A DNA stretch of 64,000 nucleotides from Calliphora vicina (taxonomy: Eukaryota > Arthropoda > Insecta > Diptera > Calliphoridae): positions 113,658,226 to 113,722,225 of the forward strand of contig NC_088780.1 of the NCBI RefSeq assembly GCF_958450345.1, read 5' to 3'. Both the position numbers and the translations under genes were made by a program. Of the stretch, positions 24,510 through 34,082 are shown piece by piece. The notes under the pieces were generated by a model. That model saw only the letters and a list, made by a program, of their open reading frames with translations, had not been told where the DNA came from and searched no databases. Within the stretch, counting starts at the first letter, position 1; each line of letters opens with the position of its first letter.

Positions 24510-25090
24510 CGCACTCGTTCAACAATACTGTATTAACTCAAAATTTTAAAATGTTCAGTAGAGGGCAAAAACTGTTTGTGATTACATTTTAAGAGAATTT
24601 GAAAATCCGAATTAAGCAAATTCCATTTGAAAATATATTTACATTGTTTTTCTTTAAAATTTTTGCAATTATTGCAAAATAAATCTATTTTTTGAGTTAA
24701 TACCATTTTTCTGAAACTTCTCGATATTTTTTTGTATTATTTTATCAACAAAACAGTATCAACTCAAAATGCAACCAAATTTAAATAAAACAATTTGATT
24801 ATTTTTAACTTGAATAAAGGCTCAATTCAAAATAATAAATATTTTTATGAAAATATTCGATGTATTTATATTTAAATTTGTATATTAACTTAAAATAATA
24901 CCATTTTGTTGATACAAGGTAGTCACTAATTATCACGAAAATGGTCTCAAATGTCGTTTTCGAGATGAAAGAGTAATCGGAATACGTTGAAATTTTTACA
25001 GAAGATAGATATTGATGTTGTTAGTTGATTTCTTGCAAAAAGTGAATTTTTAAAAATTTTGAGTTAATACAGTATTGTTGAACGAGTGCG
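24510..25090. mobile_element. TIR element with CGCACT ends and ACAT duplication, copy 1
   Basis: The inverted terminal repeat starts CGCACTCGTTCAACAATACT and extends about 40 bp (…GTATTAACTCAAAATTTT…), nearly perfect on both sides. The 4-bp flank ACAT is duplicated (24506-24509, 25091-25094). 581 bp, no coding capacity. A related, shorter element lies at 35111-35324 with the duplication ATAT. 4-bp duplications would fit Sola-type elements, but I cannot assign the superfamily. Confidence 0.75.
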
Positions 25091-25254
25091 ACATATCAAG
25101 CATACAAATATATTTTTTGAGTTTTACTGAATTGTACACAGTGTTGTACAAAATATTTAAAAAAATATCGCCTTCTTAAATTTAGATCTAAGAATTGAAC
25201 TCTCTATTAAATATTAATTAACTTGTAAATAATAGTATGAAACGAACTTGCATT

Positions 25255-25400
25255 CAATTTCTCATTCAAGTTGGTTTTTCAATTTTCATTCAAGAAAACA
25301 GCTGATTACATTTATTTGTACAATTTGTACTAACATTGTTTTCAAGTTGTGTATAGCCTACGTCACAGCTTTCAATTTTCGTAAAATTTGACAAAGAGTA
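25255..25400. repeat. Dispersed repeat, second copy of the 3105-3240 block
   Basis: CTTGCATTCAATTTCTCATT, AAGAAAACAGCTGATTACAT, GTACAATTTGTACTAACATT and TTTTCAAGTTG occur in the same order and spacing as at 3105-3240. Confidence 0.75.
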
Positions 25401-25406
25401 TACATA

Positions 25407-26045
25407 CAGTCGCACAGAAAACTATACATACCCCCTAAGAAACTGCAATTTATGCAAAACTTTAAAAAAAATTTTAACAAAATTTATATTGTACCACTCC
25501 CTTCAAAAAAACTAAACTATTTCAAAATAAATTTTTTTTCAGAAACAAATTTTTTAATACAAAATTAAGAAAATTCAATTTTTAAAACACAAAAAAGTAT
25601 ACATACTCTATACATTAAAGTTCTATTTCATAAAAAAAATGATTTATTAATATTTTGTTGCACCTCCTTTACTCTCTAACACAGCACTTAGACGTCTTTT
25701 CATGGAATATATAATATATATGTATATAAAATAAATTCAACATATTTAACTAAATTGATCATTACTCTTAAAAAATATTTGACTTCTTTAAAAAAAATAA
25801 AACAAATGAATTCAATAATCCAGCACTGCTATTTCAATGTTGATCAAAAAATACATATTGTCATATATAAGAGCCTTAATCTCAGAAGTTATCATTATTT
25901 TTTCAAAATGATTATGTCACAAAAATTAAGCAGACTTGACAGATTATGGAATTACAAAAAATTTTAAGTTTGAAATGTTTAAATACGTTGTACGTCGTTT
26001 CAAAAAAAATTCCTAGTGGTACTGCTATTTTTCTGTTCGCTACTG
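25407..26045 (-). mobile_element. Deleted Tc1-like element with transposase C-terminus only
   Basis: TA (25405-25406 and 26046-26047) flanks CAGTCGCACAGAAAA and the inverted CAGTAGCGAACAGAAAA. On the minus strand, 25706-25647 codes SMKRRLSAVLESKGGATKY followed by a stop, the characteristic last residues of Tc1 transposases (RR...V...KGG.T.Y). The rest of the transposase is gone. Confidence 0.75.
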
Positions 26046-27159
26046 TATATATTCAATGTTAGCGCGCAAATTGAATGAATATTTTTACTGAAAATAGATA
26101 TTAAGTGACTAATGATTTTAAATAATGTAGGAATGCGATTTAACAAAATCTTTTAACCGACACTGTACTCCCATCAAGTAGGCAGAGAAATAGTATTATT
26201 ATTCAAGTTCACCTATTACTTTAAGTAAATTTAATAATGTACATAGATTATACAAATGTATGTACTTACAACTAGATCTTATATTTCTTGATTAAATAAT
26301 TAATTGAAAAGTACATAGGTCAATTAAATATTTATTTACTAAGTATATAATACCTTTCGATACACAAAGACTAACTTAAATTTATATTAGGTATTTCATG
26401 AATGTATTGGAATGGTGAATATCGCAAAATCCAATAATGTCAAATAAATGTGTTATTCTAAAAAAATATATCGATAGCAATTTATATGGAGGGAAATGAT
26501 TTTTATATAAAATCTAGCCGCTTTAACTTGTATGCTTCTAAATTATTATTCTACATGAAGAAAATCAATAATTTTGGAGAATCGTTGAAACTGCATTCAG
26601 ATGGCTTGTGTTTCAAAGTGAAAAAAAATCAGTGACACTATAACACGACCTTCTTAAATATTTAAAGAATTACCGTAATTTTTTCTAAAATTTATGTTTT
26701 GTATAGATCTTTTTTAGCTTGGCTATCATATCGCTTAAACACAACTTTTTTGTAAATTACACCCCCGAGATGGATGGTCGTTAAAAAATTACAAAATATT
26801 TACTCAAAAAAGCGTAACCATTTTTATTAGCACAAATTTGTTTGACGTGGTTTACTCTTACAAGTGTCAAACAACATCAAATAAAATAAAACTAAATATT
26901 TGTTTTGAATCAACCTATGTAAGTAAAATAAGTTTTTAAATTAAATAAAAGAATTCAAATATATTTTTGTTAGTGGTTACGTCTTTTTCGTCAATGCATT
27001 ATTAAGATTTAGCCTATACATACTTAATTATATGAAATTTCAATACGTTAGTATCCAAATAATTTATAGTTTCATTATGTGTATTTGAGTCTGAAAAATT
27101 TTAAAATAAATTTATGTACTCTAATATTGATGCGCTTGCTCCAGTAAGCCAATCTAATT

Positions 27160-27907
27160 ATACCCTACACCACCATAGTGGGGATGGTGTTATGCGTTTG
27201 TGCAGATGTTTGTAACGCCCAAAAATATTAGTCAAACACCCACCTTAAAGTATACCGATCGACTTAGAATCACTTTCTGAGTCGATTAAACGATGTCCGT
27301 CCGTCCTTCTGGTCGGCTGGCTGGCTGTCCATGTAAACCTTGTGCGCAGAGTACAGGTCGCAATTTTGAAGATATTTCGATCAAATTTGCTACATATTAT
27401 TTTTTCGGCCCAAGGACCAATCCTATTGAAACTGGCTGAAATCGGTCCATTATTTCACCTAGCCCCCATACAAATGTCCTTCCGAAATTGGACTTTATCG
27501 GTCATAAATATTTAATTTATAAATGTATCTCCACAAGTTGCGCTCCAAATAAGTTTTATATATAGAAAATTCATGTCACCAAATTTTGTTACGATCGGTC
27601 CATAATTAGTCATAGCTCCCATATAGACCCGCTTGCGAAAATCACTTTAACGTGCATAAATCGCATAAAAATGTTGGTATACTCACAAAATTCAACATAG
27701 TAAACTTTCATATAGACACAAATCACACGACCTAATTCCATGGTGATCGGTCCATAATTGGTCATAGCCCCCATATAAGGTTCACTTCCGAAAATCACTC
27801 AAAAATATAAATTATTGAAATTTTAAAAGAAAAATGTTTTTGCTCTTATACTTAGTGTAGGGTATTATATGGTCGGGCTTGACCGACCATACTTTCTTAC
27901 TTGTTTT
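27160..27907 (+). mobile_element. Mini-me/Helentron-like non-autonomous element, copy B (fullest)
   Basis: Starts ATACCCTACACCACCATAGT and ends ACTTTCTTACTTGTTTT. It contains the mini-me core CTTTCTGAGTCGATTAAACG followed by a GTCCGTCC/GGCTGGCT proto-microsatellite. It also has a perfect 8-bp hairpin ATGGTCGG-gcttga-CCGACCAT at 27869-27890, just inside the 3' end, as Helitron/Helentron (DINE-1-like) elements have. No coding capacity. At least three more copies lie in the window. Confidence 0.8.
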
Positions 27908-28133
27908 ATTAGTATGTACATATATGCCTTGGAATAGAGCAAAGAGCATTTTATATCAGCAGGTTAACCGAAAATCAACATTTTAAATTAACATTTAATA
28001 AAACTGGTTCACAAAAAACTGAAATTGCGAAAAAAAAACGGTTTTACGGTTACCCCTTTTATAAACACTATTTGATTGTATTAGGTATGTTTTTAAAAAG
28101 TTTCCTTTATTTTTAAATATAAAAACCCTTTAA

Positions 28134-28246
28134 GGGCCATTATTACAACTTGAAATAATAAAAGTTAACTTTAAGGTCACCTTTTTCTATTACTTAAAGT
28201 TAATTTTTACTATTTCGAACTTAAAGGCAAGTTGTAATAATGGCCC
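28134..28246. mobile_element. PIF/Harbinger-like MITE (TAA duplication)
   Basis: The 19-bp perfect inverted ends GGGCCATTATTACAACTTG flank 113 bp; TAA at 28131-28133 and 28247-28249. 3-bp TWA duplications with GGG-starting termini are typical of Harbinger MITEs. Inside, GTTAACTTTAAGGTCACC and its partial complement form further dyads. Confidence 0.75.
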
Positions 28247-28283
28247 TAAATGTATTTTAAGTACCCAACTGAATAGTTTATAC

Positions 28284-28423
28284 CAGGGGTGCCCACAAGT
28301 TCCTTATGGAAGAGTAAACACCAATACATTTAAAGAAAAGCTACTTTTTATTCAATATTTGTTGTTGCTAAAACCAATTCATACAAAGAAAAAAGAAAAA
28401 AAACTTGGGCTTGGGCATGACTG
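28284..28423. mobile_element. hAT-type MITE, CAGGGGTGCCCA end, 8-bp duplication
   Basis: GTTTATAC is present directly before (28276-28283) and after (28424-28431). The left end CAGGGGTGCCCA is a common hAT terminus; the right end, inverted, reads CAGTCATGCCCA. 140 bp. Confidence 0.85.
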
Positions 28424-28514
28424 GTTTATACAATAACAAAATACATGCAATACATTCTGATGAATTAGGATTCTGACAACAGGCTTAGGCTTTTGGCCCT
28501 CAGTTACCTATCTA

Positions 28515-29811
28515 AGGAGTGAGATCGAAAAATTCTTAACATACATATATGTTTATAAAAAAGAAACCACTAAACTTACAGCTTTAATTTTTTTTTATTT
28601 GATTGAAATTATTATTACAATTTACAAAAAAAATTATTTTTATAGTTTTAATCACTAGTGATGAAATTTTGAACCTTTTTCGGAAACCCTTCCATTAACG
28701 TTTTTATAGTGCTTTCTGTCACTTTGCTCGAACATGTAGTCCATCTCCGTTTAAAATCTACCACACTTTTGGACACCTTTTTTGTACTCTTCAATTCTCT
28801 TTTAACAAGAGCCCAATATCTCTCCACTGGCCTTAGCTCCGGGCAGTTTGGAGGATTTGCCTCTCTTGGTACAAATACCACATTATTGTTCTTGTACCAC
28901 TCAAGGGCTTGTTTGCCATAGTGACAGGATGCCAAGTCAGGCCAAAAATAAGTGGACACATTATGAAGTCTTATGAATGGAAGCAGCCTTTTTTGTAAAC
29001 ATTCCTTGATGTAAATTTCGGTATTTATAGAGCCCGTTGTAACAAATGAGTGGCTTCTTTTGCCGCAACTGCATATTGCTTGCCATACCAAGAACTTTCT
29101 GGGAAATTTTGTCTGCTTTTGGGTCCTAAACTTTTCTTCAACATTCCCTCGAGCATCAGCAACATAAAATTTTTGACCTGGAAGTTGCGAAAAATCTGCC
29201 AGAACATACGTTTCGTCATCCATTATGCAGCAAGAATATTTTTTTATAAAACTTGACTTCAATTTCCGTGCTCTGTTTTTGGCCTCTAAATTTTTAGTAG
29301 CGTTCCTGTCAGGAACTTTTTGAGCCTTGTATGTTTTTAAACCTGCATTAGCTTTAACTTTTCGTACCAAATAGTCCGAGCACTGAGCTAACCGGGCTGC
29401 TTTCCTACCGGATGTGTTGGGAGCTCTTTTGAAAATGCGTTCTATTTTTTTGGCTTTAGAAACATCATGTGGACAATTCCTTCTACCTGAACCAGGTTTT
29501 CTATCAACTGACAAGTTCTCCCGGTACTGTTTAATAACATTGGAAACAGTTTGACGGCAGACCTTTGTATGCTTGGCCAACTTTTTGTAAGACCAAGTTG
29601 GGTTTTGTTGAAAATATTTAATAATTTCAGTACGCACTTTTTTCTGGTCACTCATTTTAATCAGATTAACAAAAAAATTAATATAATTGACATTACACAT
29701 AATAACTGACATGTTTTTCAAAGGTAACTTGATCAAAAAAAAATTCAAATAATACTTGGGTTAAAAAATGTAATGAAAAACGTGTGTTAAGAATTTTTCG
29801 ATCTCACTCCT
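28515..29811 (-). mobile_element. Apparently intact Tc1/mariner element (DD37E type)
   Basis: Perfect 27-bp inverted ends starting AGGAGTGAGATCGAAAAAT; TA on each side (28513-28514, 29812-29813). 1297 bp, containing a single uninterrupted transposase frame (28648-29655). Identical ends, canonical target and an open frame suggest a recently active copy. Confidence 0.93.
28648..29655 (-). CDS. Tc1/mariner transposase, DD37E, 335 residues, uninterrupted
   Basis: Cut-and-paste DNA transposase acting on the element's own 27-bp ends. I chose the ATG at 29655 (MSDQKKVRTEIIKYF) because the frame upstream looks like AT-rich non-coding leader, and 335 residues is the family norm. Residues ~5-50 form the first helix-turn-helix (SYKKLAKHTKVCRQTVSNVI), followed by the hook GSGRR (55-59) and a second HTH (about 65-105). 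Catalytic triad: Asp147 in MDDETYV, Asp240 in YFWPDLASCHYG and Glu278 in NCPELRPVERYW. The 37 residues between the last two give the DD37E signature known from mosquito and fly elements. No stop or frameshift is visible. Activity is inferred, not shown. Confidence 0.93.
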   Translation of the reverse strand: MSDQKKVRTEIIKYFQQNPTWSYKKLAKHTKVCRQTVSNVIKQYRENLSVDRKPGSGRRNCPHDVSKAKKIERIFKRAPNTSGRKAARLAQCSDYLVRKVKANAGLKTYKAQKVPDRNATKNLEAKNRARKLKSSFIKKYSCCIMDDETYVLADFSQLPGQKFYVADARGNVEEKFRTQKQTKFPRKFLVWQAICSCGKRSHSFVTTGSINTEIYIKECLQKRLLPFIRLHNVSTYFWPDLASCHYGKQALEWYKNNNVVFVPREANPPNCPELRPVERYWALVKRELKSTKKVSKSVVDFKRRWTTCSSKVTESTIKTLMEGFPKKVQNFITSD

Positions 29812-29899
29812 TAGTTGTCATCTATTAAGGCGACCAGATTTTGAAAATGAAAATAGATGACATAAAAAAAAAGTAAAAAATTTATTTGAATTCAACATT

Positions 29900-30560
29900 T
29901 TTTACATATGTATGTATATTAGAGTGCTCCAAGATTGTATGGACGAAGAAATATTTCAGGGTACAGGCCGTCTCCCACTAGAAGTGTATTATGATAGGAT
30001 AACGTTAATAACAAATTTTAAAGTTAAAACGACATTAAAAATTCCCCAGGTCACTAGATATGTAGAAACAAAATTAATATACATATTTTGAGAAATATTA
30101 AATTAAAAGCTAATATTTACTTAAAATCCATATTTACTTGTATTTGAGTTTTGCGATTTTCGGGAAAAACTAATTATTTAGTCATATTTTGACGAATGAT
30201 CCCAATTTCCTTACTGTTATGAATTTTAAATAAACCTATTCGGTATATTATAGTACAGATAATTTTAAACATACTCTGAAAATTTGACTAAAATCGGAAA
30301 ACGTTAACCCTTAAATCGTGAAGGTCAAATATTTCCATATTTGGAATTTTTATTTGAAAGATAGCGTAACGTTATATATTTTTAGGACGATTTTATTGAA
30401 ACTTTAGAAAAATGTAGCATAAAGTCTAGTATTTACAAAATTTATTTTGATTTTAAAAATTGATGGCAGATTTTGAAAAAAGATGACATATAGAGGACAC
30501 AAATTTTATAGATGACAGCCAGTTAATATAGATGATTGTCCTCTAAAAAAAAGGACGTAT
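29900..30560. repeat. Dispersed repeat related to 54540-54840
   Basis: From about 30145, the blocks TGCGATTTTCGGGAAAAACT, AATTATTTAGTCATATTTTG and AATCGGAAAACGTTAACCC match, in the same order, TGCGATTTTCGAGAAAAACT and AATCGGAAAACGCCACTCC at 54570-54690. No coding capacity recognised. The right part (30460-30560) is AT-rich with GATGACA motifs. Confidence 0.6.
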
Positions 30561-31280
30561 GGTGGTCACATATGGTATAAGTAATCAAAATTATTAGAAT
30601 TTGTCAGTATTAATGGTAAGTAAAATGTTGTATCTCTTGCTGACATTAATCAATTATAATTAAAATACAATTGATTTCAAGCTACATTTAAGCGTGATAA
30701 TAATATTCAAGAACAATCACTGAATTATATATAATTCTTTAGGCGCTATAAATAATAAGAATACATACCTATAAATAATAAGAAGCCTTTGAACTTTGCT
30801 TTATTTCTTAATACCTTCAATAAAAGTGCTTTATTGCAAACGCAATATTACAACATGCTTTGTTTTTCTTTCATTGTTATTTTCATAGATTTTACTTTTA
30901 TTGTAGACTTGCTTCTGCATTTGCAATGACAGTTAATCAATACACCTTGATATTGACAAAAGTATTTTATTTATAACACTTTTTGTTTGACTTGTAAATG
31001 AACTTTGATCGCAAAGAGAACAAAAATTAAACAAAAGTTAGTTTATCATTGTAAAAAATTGTGTATTAGACTGCTCCTAACAAATGAACTGACGAATTTT
31101 AACCATGTTAACTACTATCTTAAAACATTTACAATAATCGGTGTGAATTGAACAAATATTTCTTTATAGTTTTATCAAAAATCCACAATATTTCTAAACG
31201 CTACTTTTGATTTAGAAAGTTTTTTCCCAACACATACACTTGATAGAGTGCTTTATTGTATATTTTAAATTCAAATAAAA
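30561..31280. other. AT-rich spacer
   Basis: Nothing recognised beyond simple AT-rich sequence and a short tandem of CCTATAAATAATAAGAA (about 30746-30785). Confidence 0.4.
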
Positions 31281-31284
31281 AGTA

Positions 31285-31960
31285 TTTTTAAGAGTATATA
31301 TTAGGGTGGGTCAATTTGTTCGGGCGTGAAAAAACGTGACAGGCGTATAGCAAAATCGGAATTTACACAAAATTGTAAGAAAATTACCAAAACAAAGTAT
31401 GGGTCTAAAATCAAAACCTAGATCCCGCTGAGAGACTTCAAAATACACGTTTAAGAAATTTCACTGTTCAACAAATTCAGACTTTTTGATTAGAACAGAA
31501 TAGCGACCCTATAATTCTGAAAGGCCATATTGAGTAGATAATTTTTGTAGAATAAACTTATTGTCCAGCTGGTCTGATTTTTTTTACAGTAAGTCAAAGT
31601 TTTAAGTATTATAGTAACTGAAAAAAAATGTTGTAAGTTAATGTCTGAGAGATTCTTATTGTCAGAGTTATATCGTGGAATTTTATGGGGATCATTTTTG
31701 TGGAAGATCTTAACCCACTATCTCCACTCTTTAGGGGTCAATTTGACCATTTTTTCGAGAAAATCAAAAAGAATTTCTTTAAAAAAGGACGTATAAGGAT
31801 TAAAATATTATACGAAAATGTTTGCCGGAAAATTTCACTGGGGGTCACCAAACATATCAAAGTTGTAAATAAATCAAAAAATTTGACTACTGATTTAGAT
31901 TTTGGTGATAAAAACATTAAATTTTTATAAAAATGTAAATATAGTATTTGGAGAGAATCA
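31285..31960 (+). repeat. Dispersed ~600-bp repeat starting TATTAGGGTGGGTC, copy 1
   Basis: Starts TATTAGGGTGGGTCAATTTG. The blocks TAGCGACCCTATAATTCTGA, CAGAGTTATATCGTGGAATT and CTTTAGGGGTCAATTTGACC recur in reverse orientation at 62620-63190, and one short part recurs at 37545-37660. An open frame at 31685-31930 falls in the repeat, and its counterpart at 62625-62858 (-) encodes a similar peptide (KGRIRIKILYENVCRKI). That likely reflects shared ancestry rather than a gene. Confidence 0.7.
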
Positions 31961-32689
31961 GAGGAATTTTAGAACAAAAAACACATATAATCAAAACTCA
32001 ATAAATCGCCGTAAATCAAAAGCCATTTTAGAGAACCGATCACTACAAAAAGCTATCAATTATATCTTATAGCTTAGGAGACAATCGCATTGGGAAATTA
32101 AATTTTCAAAATTTTTCCCACCATAATACGGGTTTTTTATAATAGCGGGTCCAAATATATGTATGTGTCAAACTGTTTAAAAATAATGACTGATTCCAAA
32201 GTTATATGAACTTGAATTGGAAGTAATCTAAACAAAATTCTAATAAGATCTATAAGGAAATTATACTTTTTGAAAAGCCAACTTTACATCAAATATTTTA
32301 AATGAAAAAAAATTAGAAAATTCAACTTTAGCAATATATTCTTAATTATTTTGTAAGAGAAAATCGGGAAATATTTGGAACCGCTGTATTTGAAACTGTA
32401 GTAAAAATGTTGAAAATTTGTTTTTGTTTAATGCGAATATCTCCTAAGCTATAAGAGATAATTAATAGCTACAAAAACAAAGAAATAGGATAATTTTAAA
32501 ATATTACAACCCGAGGTGTCCTACTATGGGGACCCCTGGCCGCGTCCCTGGTGGGTCCATGAGGGCCAAATTCAAAACTTAAGCTCGACAACACTTCCTC
32601 TATGCGCATTTAATTGAAACCGTACTAACCGTTAAGAAGTCAAATAATACACATCTTTTTGTTTAATATGTTGGCTTATGTTAAAAATC

Positions 32690-33110
32690 ATTATTATTAC
32701 GAGGAAACTAAGCGATCAAAAAGCTCTTAAAGGAATTGACCTAAGCTTTCATTTGAGCAAAAAAAAATTTAAAAAGAGGGCCCATTTTGGAAAAAAGTTC
32801 GAAAAAAATCAAAAATTGTATATCTTGAGTTACAAAACATTTATTTTGCTATATTTCCCACTCGCATCCCACTAAGCAACCAAATAGGTCTTAAAGGAAC
32901 AGACCCAAGCTTTCTTTTTAGCGAAAAAAATTTTAAAAAAGGGCCCTTTTAAAAAAAATTGGATTTTGCAAAAAAAAGTCAAAAATTGCATATATCCTAC
33001 TCGAATCCAACTAAGCGACTAAATAGTTCTTCAAGGAAAATATCTGAGCTTTCTGTTGAGCAAAAAAAAAAAAAATTTAAAAGAGGTCCCAAAAAGTCAA
33101 CAAAGTTTTT
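32690..33110. repeat. Three diverged tandem units of ~150-170 bp
   Basis: The string AACTAAGCGA / CACTAAGCAACCAAATAGG / AACTAAGCGACTAAATAG, each followed by CTTAAAGGAA or CTTCAAGGAA, AAGCTTTC.TTTGAGC and an A-rich AAAAAATTTAAAA(G)AGGGCCC block, occurs near 32705, 32870 and 33010. A diverged tandem repeat, non-coding. Confidence 0.6.
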
Positions 33111-34082
33111 GATAGTTTTTGAAGAAATAGCTATCTAAACTATTTGGGACACATTTTGCTAAGAACAATAGGTAATAAGTATATATTTTGTTAATACGAT
33201 TAGAATATGTAGATATTTAAATATAAAAACAAGCTTTGACAACTGTTAAAACCAATAAGCGAAAAAAAAAATAATCAGCTTGTATAAATTCGCCTTGGTC
33301 GTCACCTTTAACATCATTAAAAATAGCTAAGAACAACAAATAATATATTTTTACTATTCAGTTCAATTTTCCCATGATATATAAAAATATAAAATAATTT
33401 GTAATTTGTTTATGTACATTTTTATTTTCAGTCACGGTACCCCCTGTCTATACTTGACAAATATTTATCATAACAATTAATGACGTTTGTTGTCAAGACA
33501 AAGTTGTCTGAGTAAAAGCACTAACAATTTTGTCATAACGAAGCAATAATACTAATAAATGGGGACTATACACCATAATTTTTTATCTTGACAACCATTG
33601 TAATTTAATCTGCAATTTAATTAAACAAAAATTGCAGATTAATCTGCAAAAAAATTAAAGTTGAGAAATTAATTCATTCGAAACCTGTAAATAAAATACT
33701 CCGTTTATAAAAAAAATATATTTGTTCATGTTTTGTTTGTCGCCCTTTACCATTACTGCTAATCCGTTTGTAATATCTACAAAGAATATTTAAAATACAT
33801 AGTAATATTTACAGAATTATTGATTATTTATTTAATGATTGTATGAATTTACCTCAAAACTTAAAAGGTACTGTTTAAATCTAACGGAATTTTTTTGCAT
33901 TACTATTTTAGTACAACTCTATTAATTTAAGCAACAAATAAAACAACTCTGCATTTATCCGCACGTTGTTTTTGTTTACATTTTTGTGATAATAGCCCCT
34001 GTGGTTGGTTGTTTGTAATAAAATATATTACCACTGATTAAGGAGTATTTTTAAATTAAAAATAAAAACATTTACTTGCACA
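33111..34082. other. TAF1B upstream region
   Basis: No gene. AT-rich; a direct and inverted TTAATCTGCAATTTAATTAA / TTGCAGATTAATCTGCAAA stretch at 33606-33650 forms a local dyad. The TAF1B promoter must lie toward the right end, but I see no convincing TATA box. Confidence 0.4.

Noticed and set aside
27610..27798. 62-codon frame on the minus strand
   Set aside because: Same repeat family as above; no independent coding signal.
28709..29651. Frames of 64-70 codons on both strands around 28709-29651
   Set aside because: Shadows of the Tc1/mariner transposase frame.
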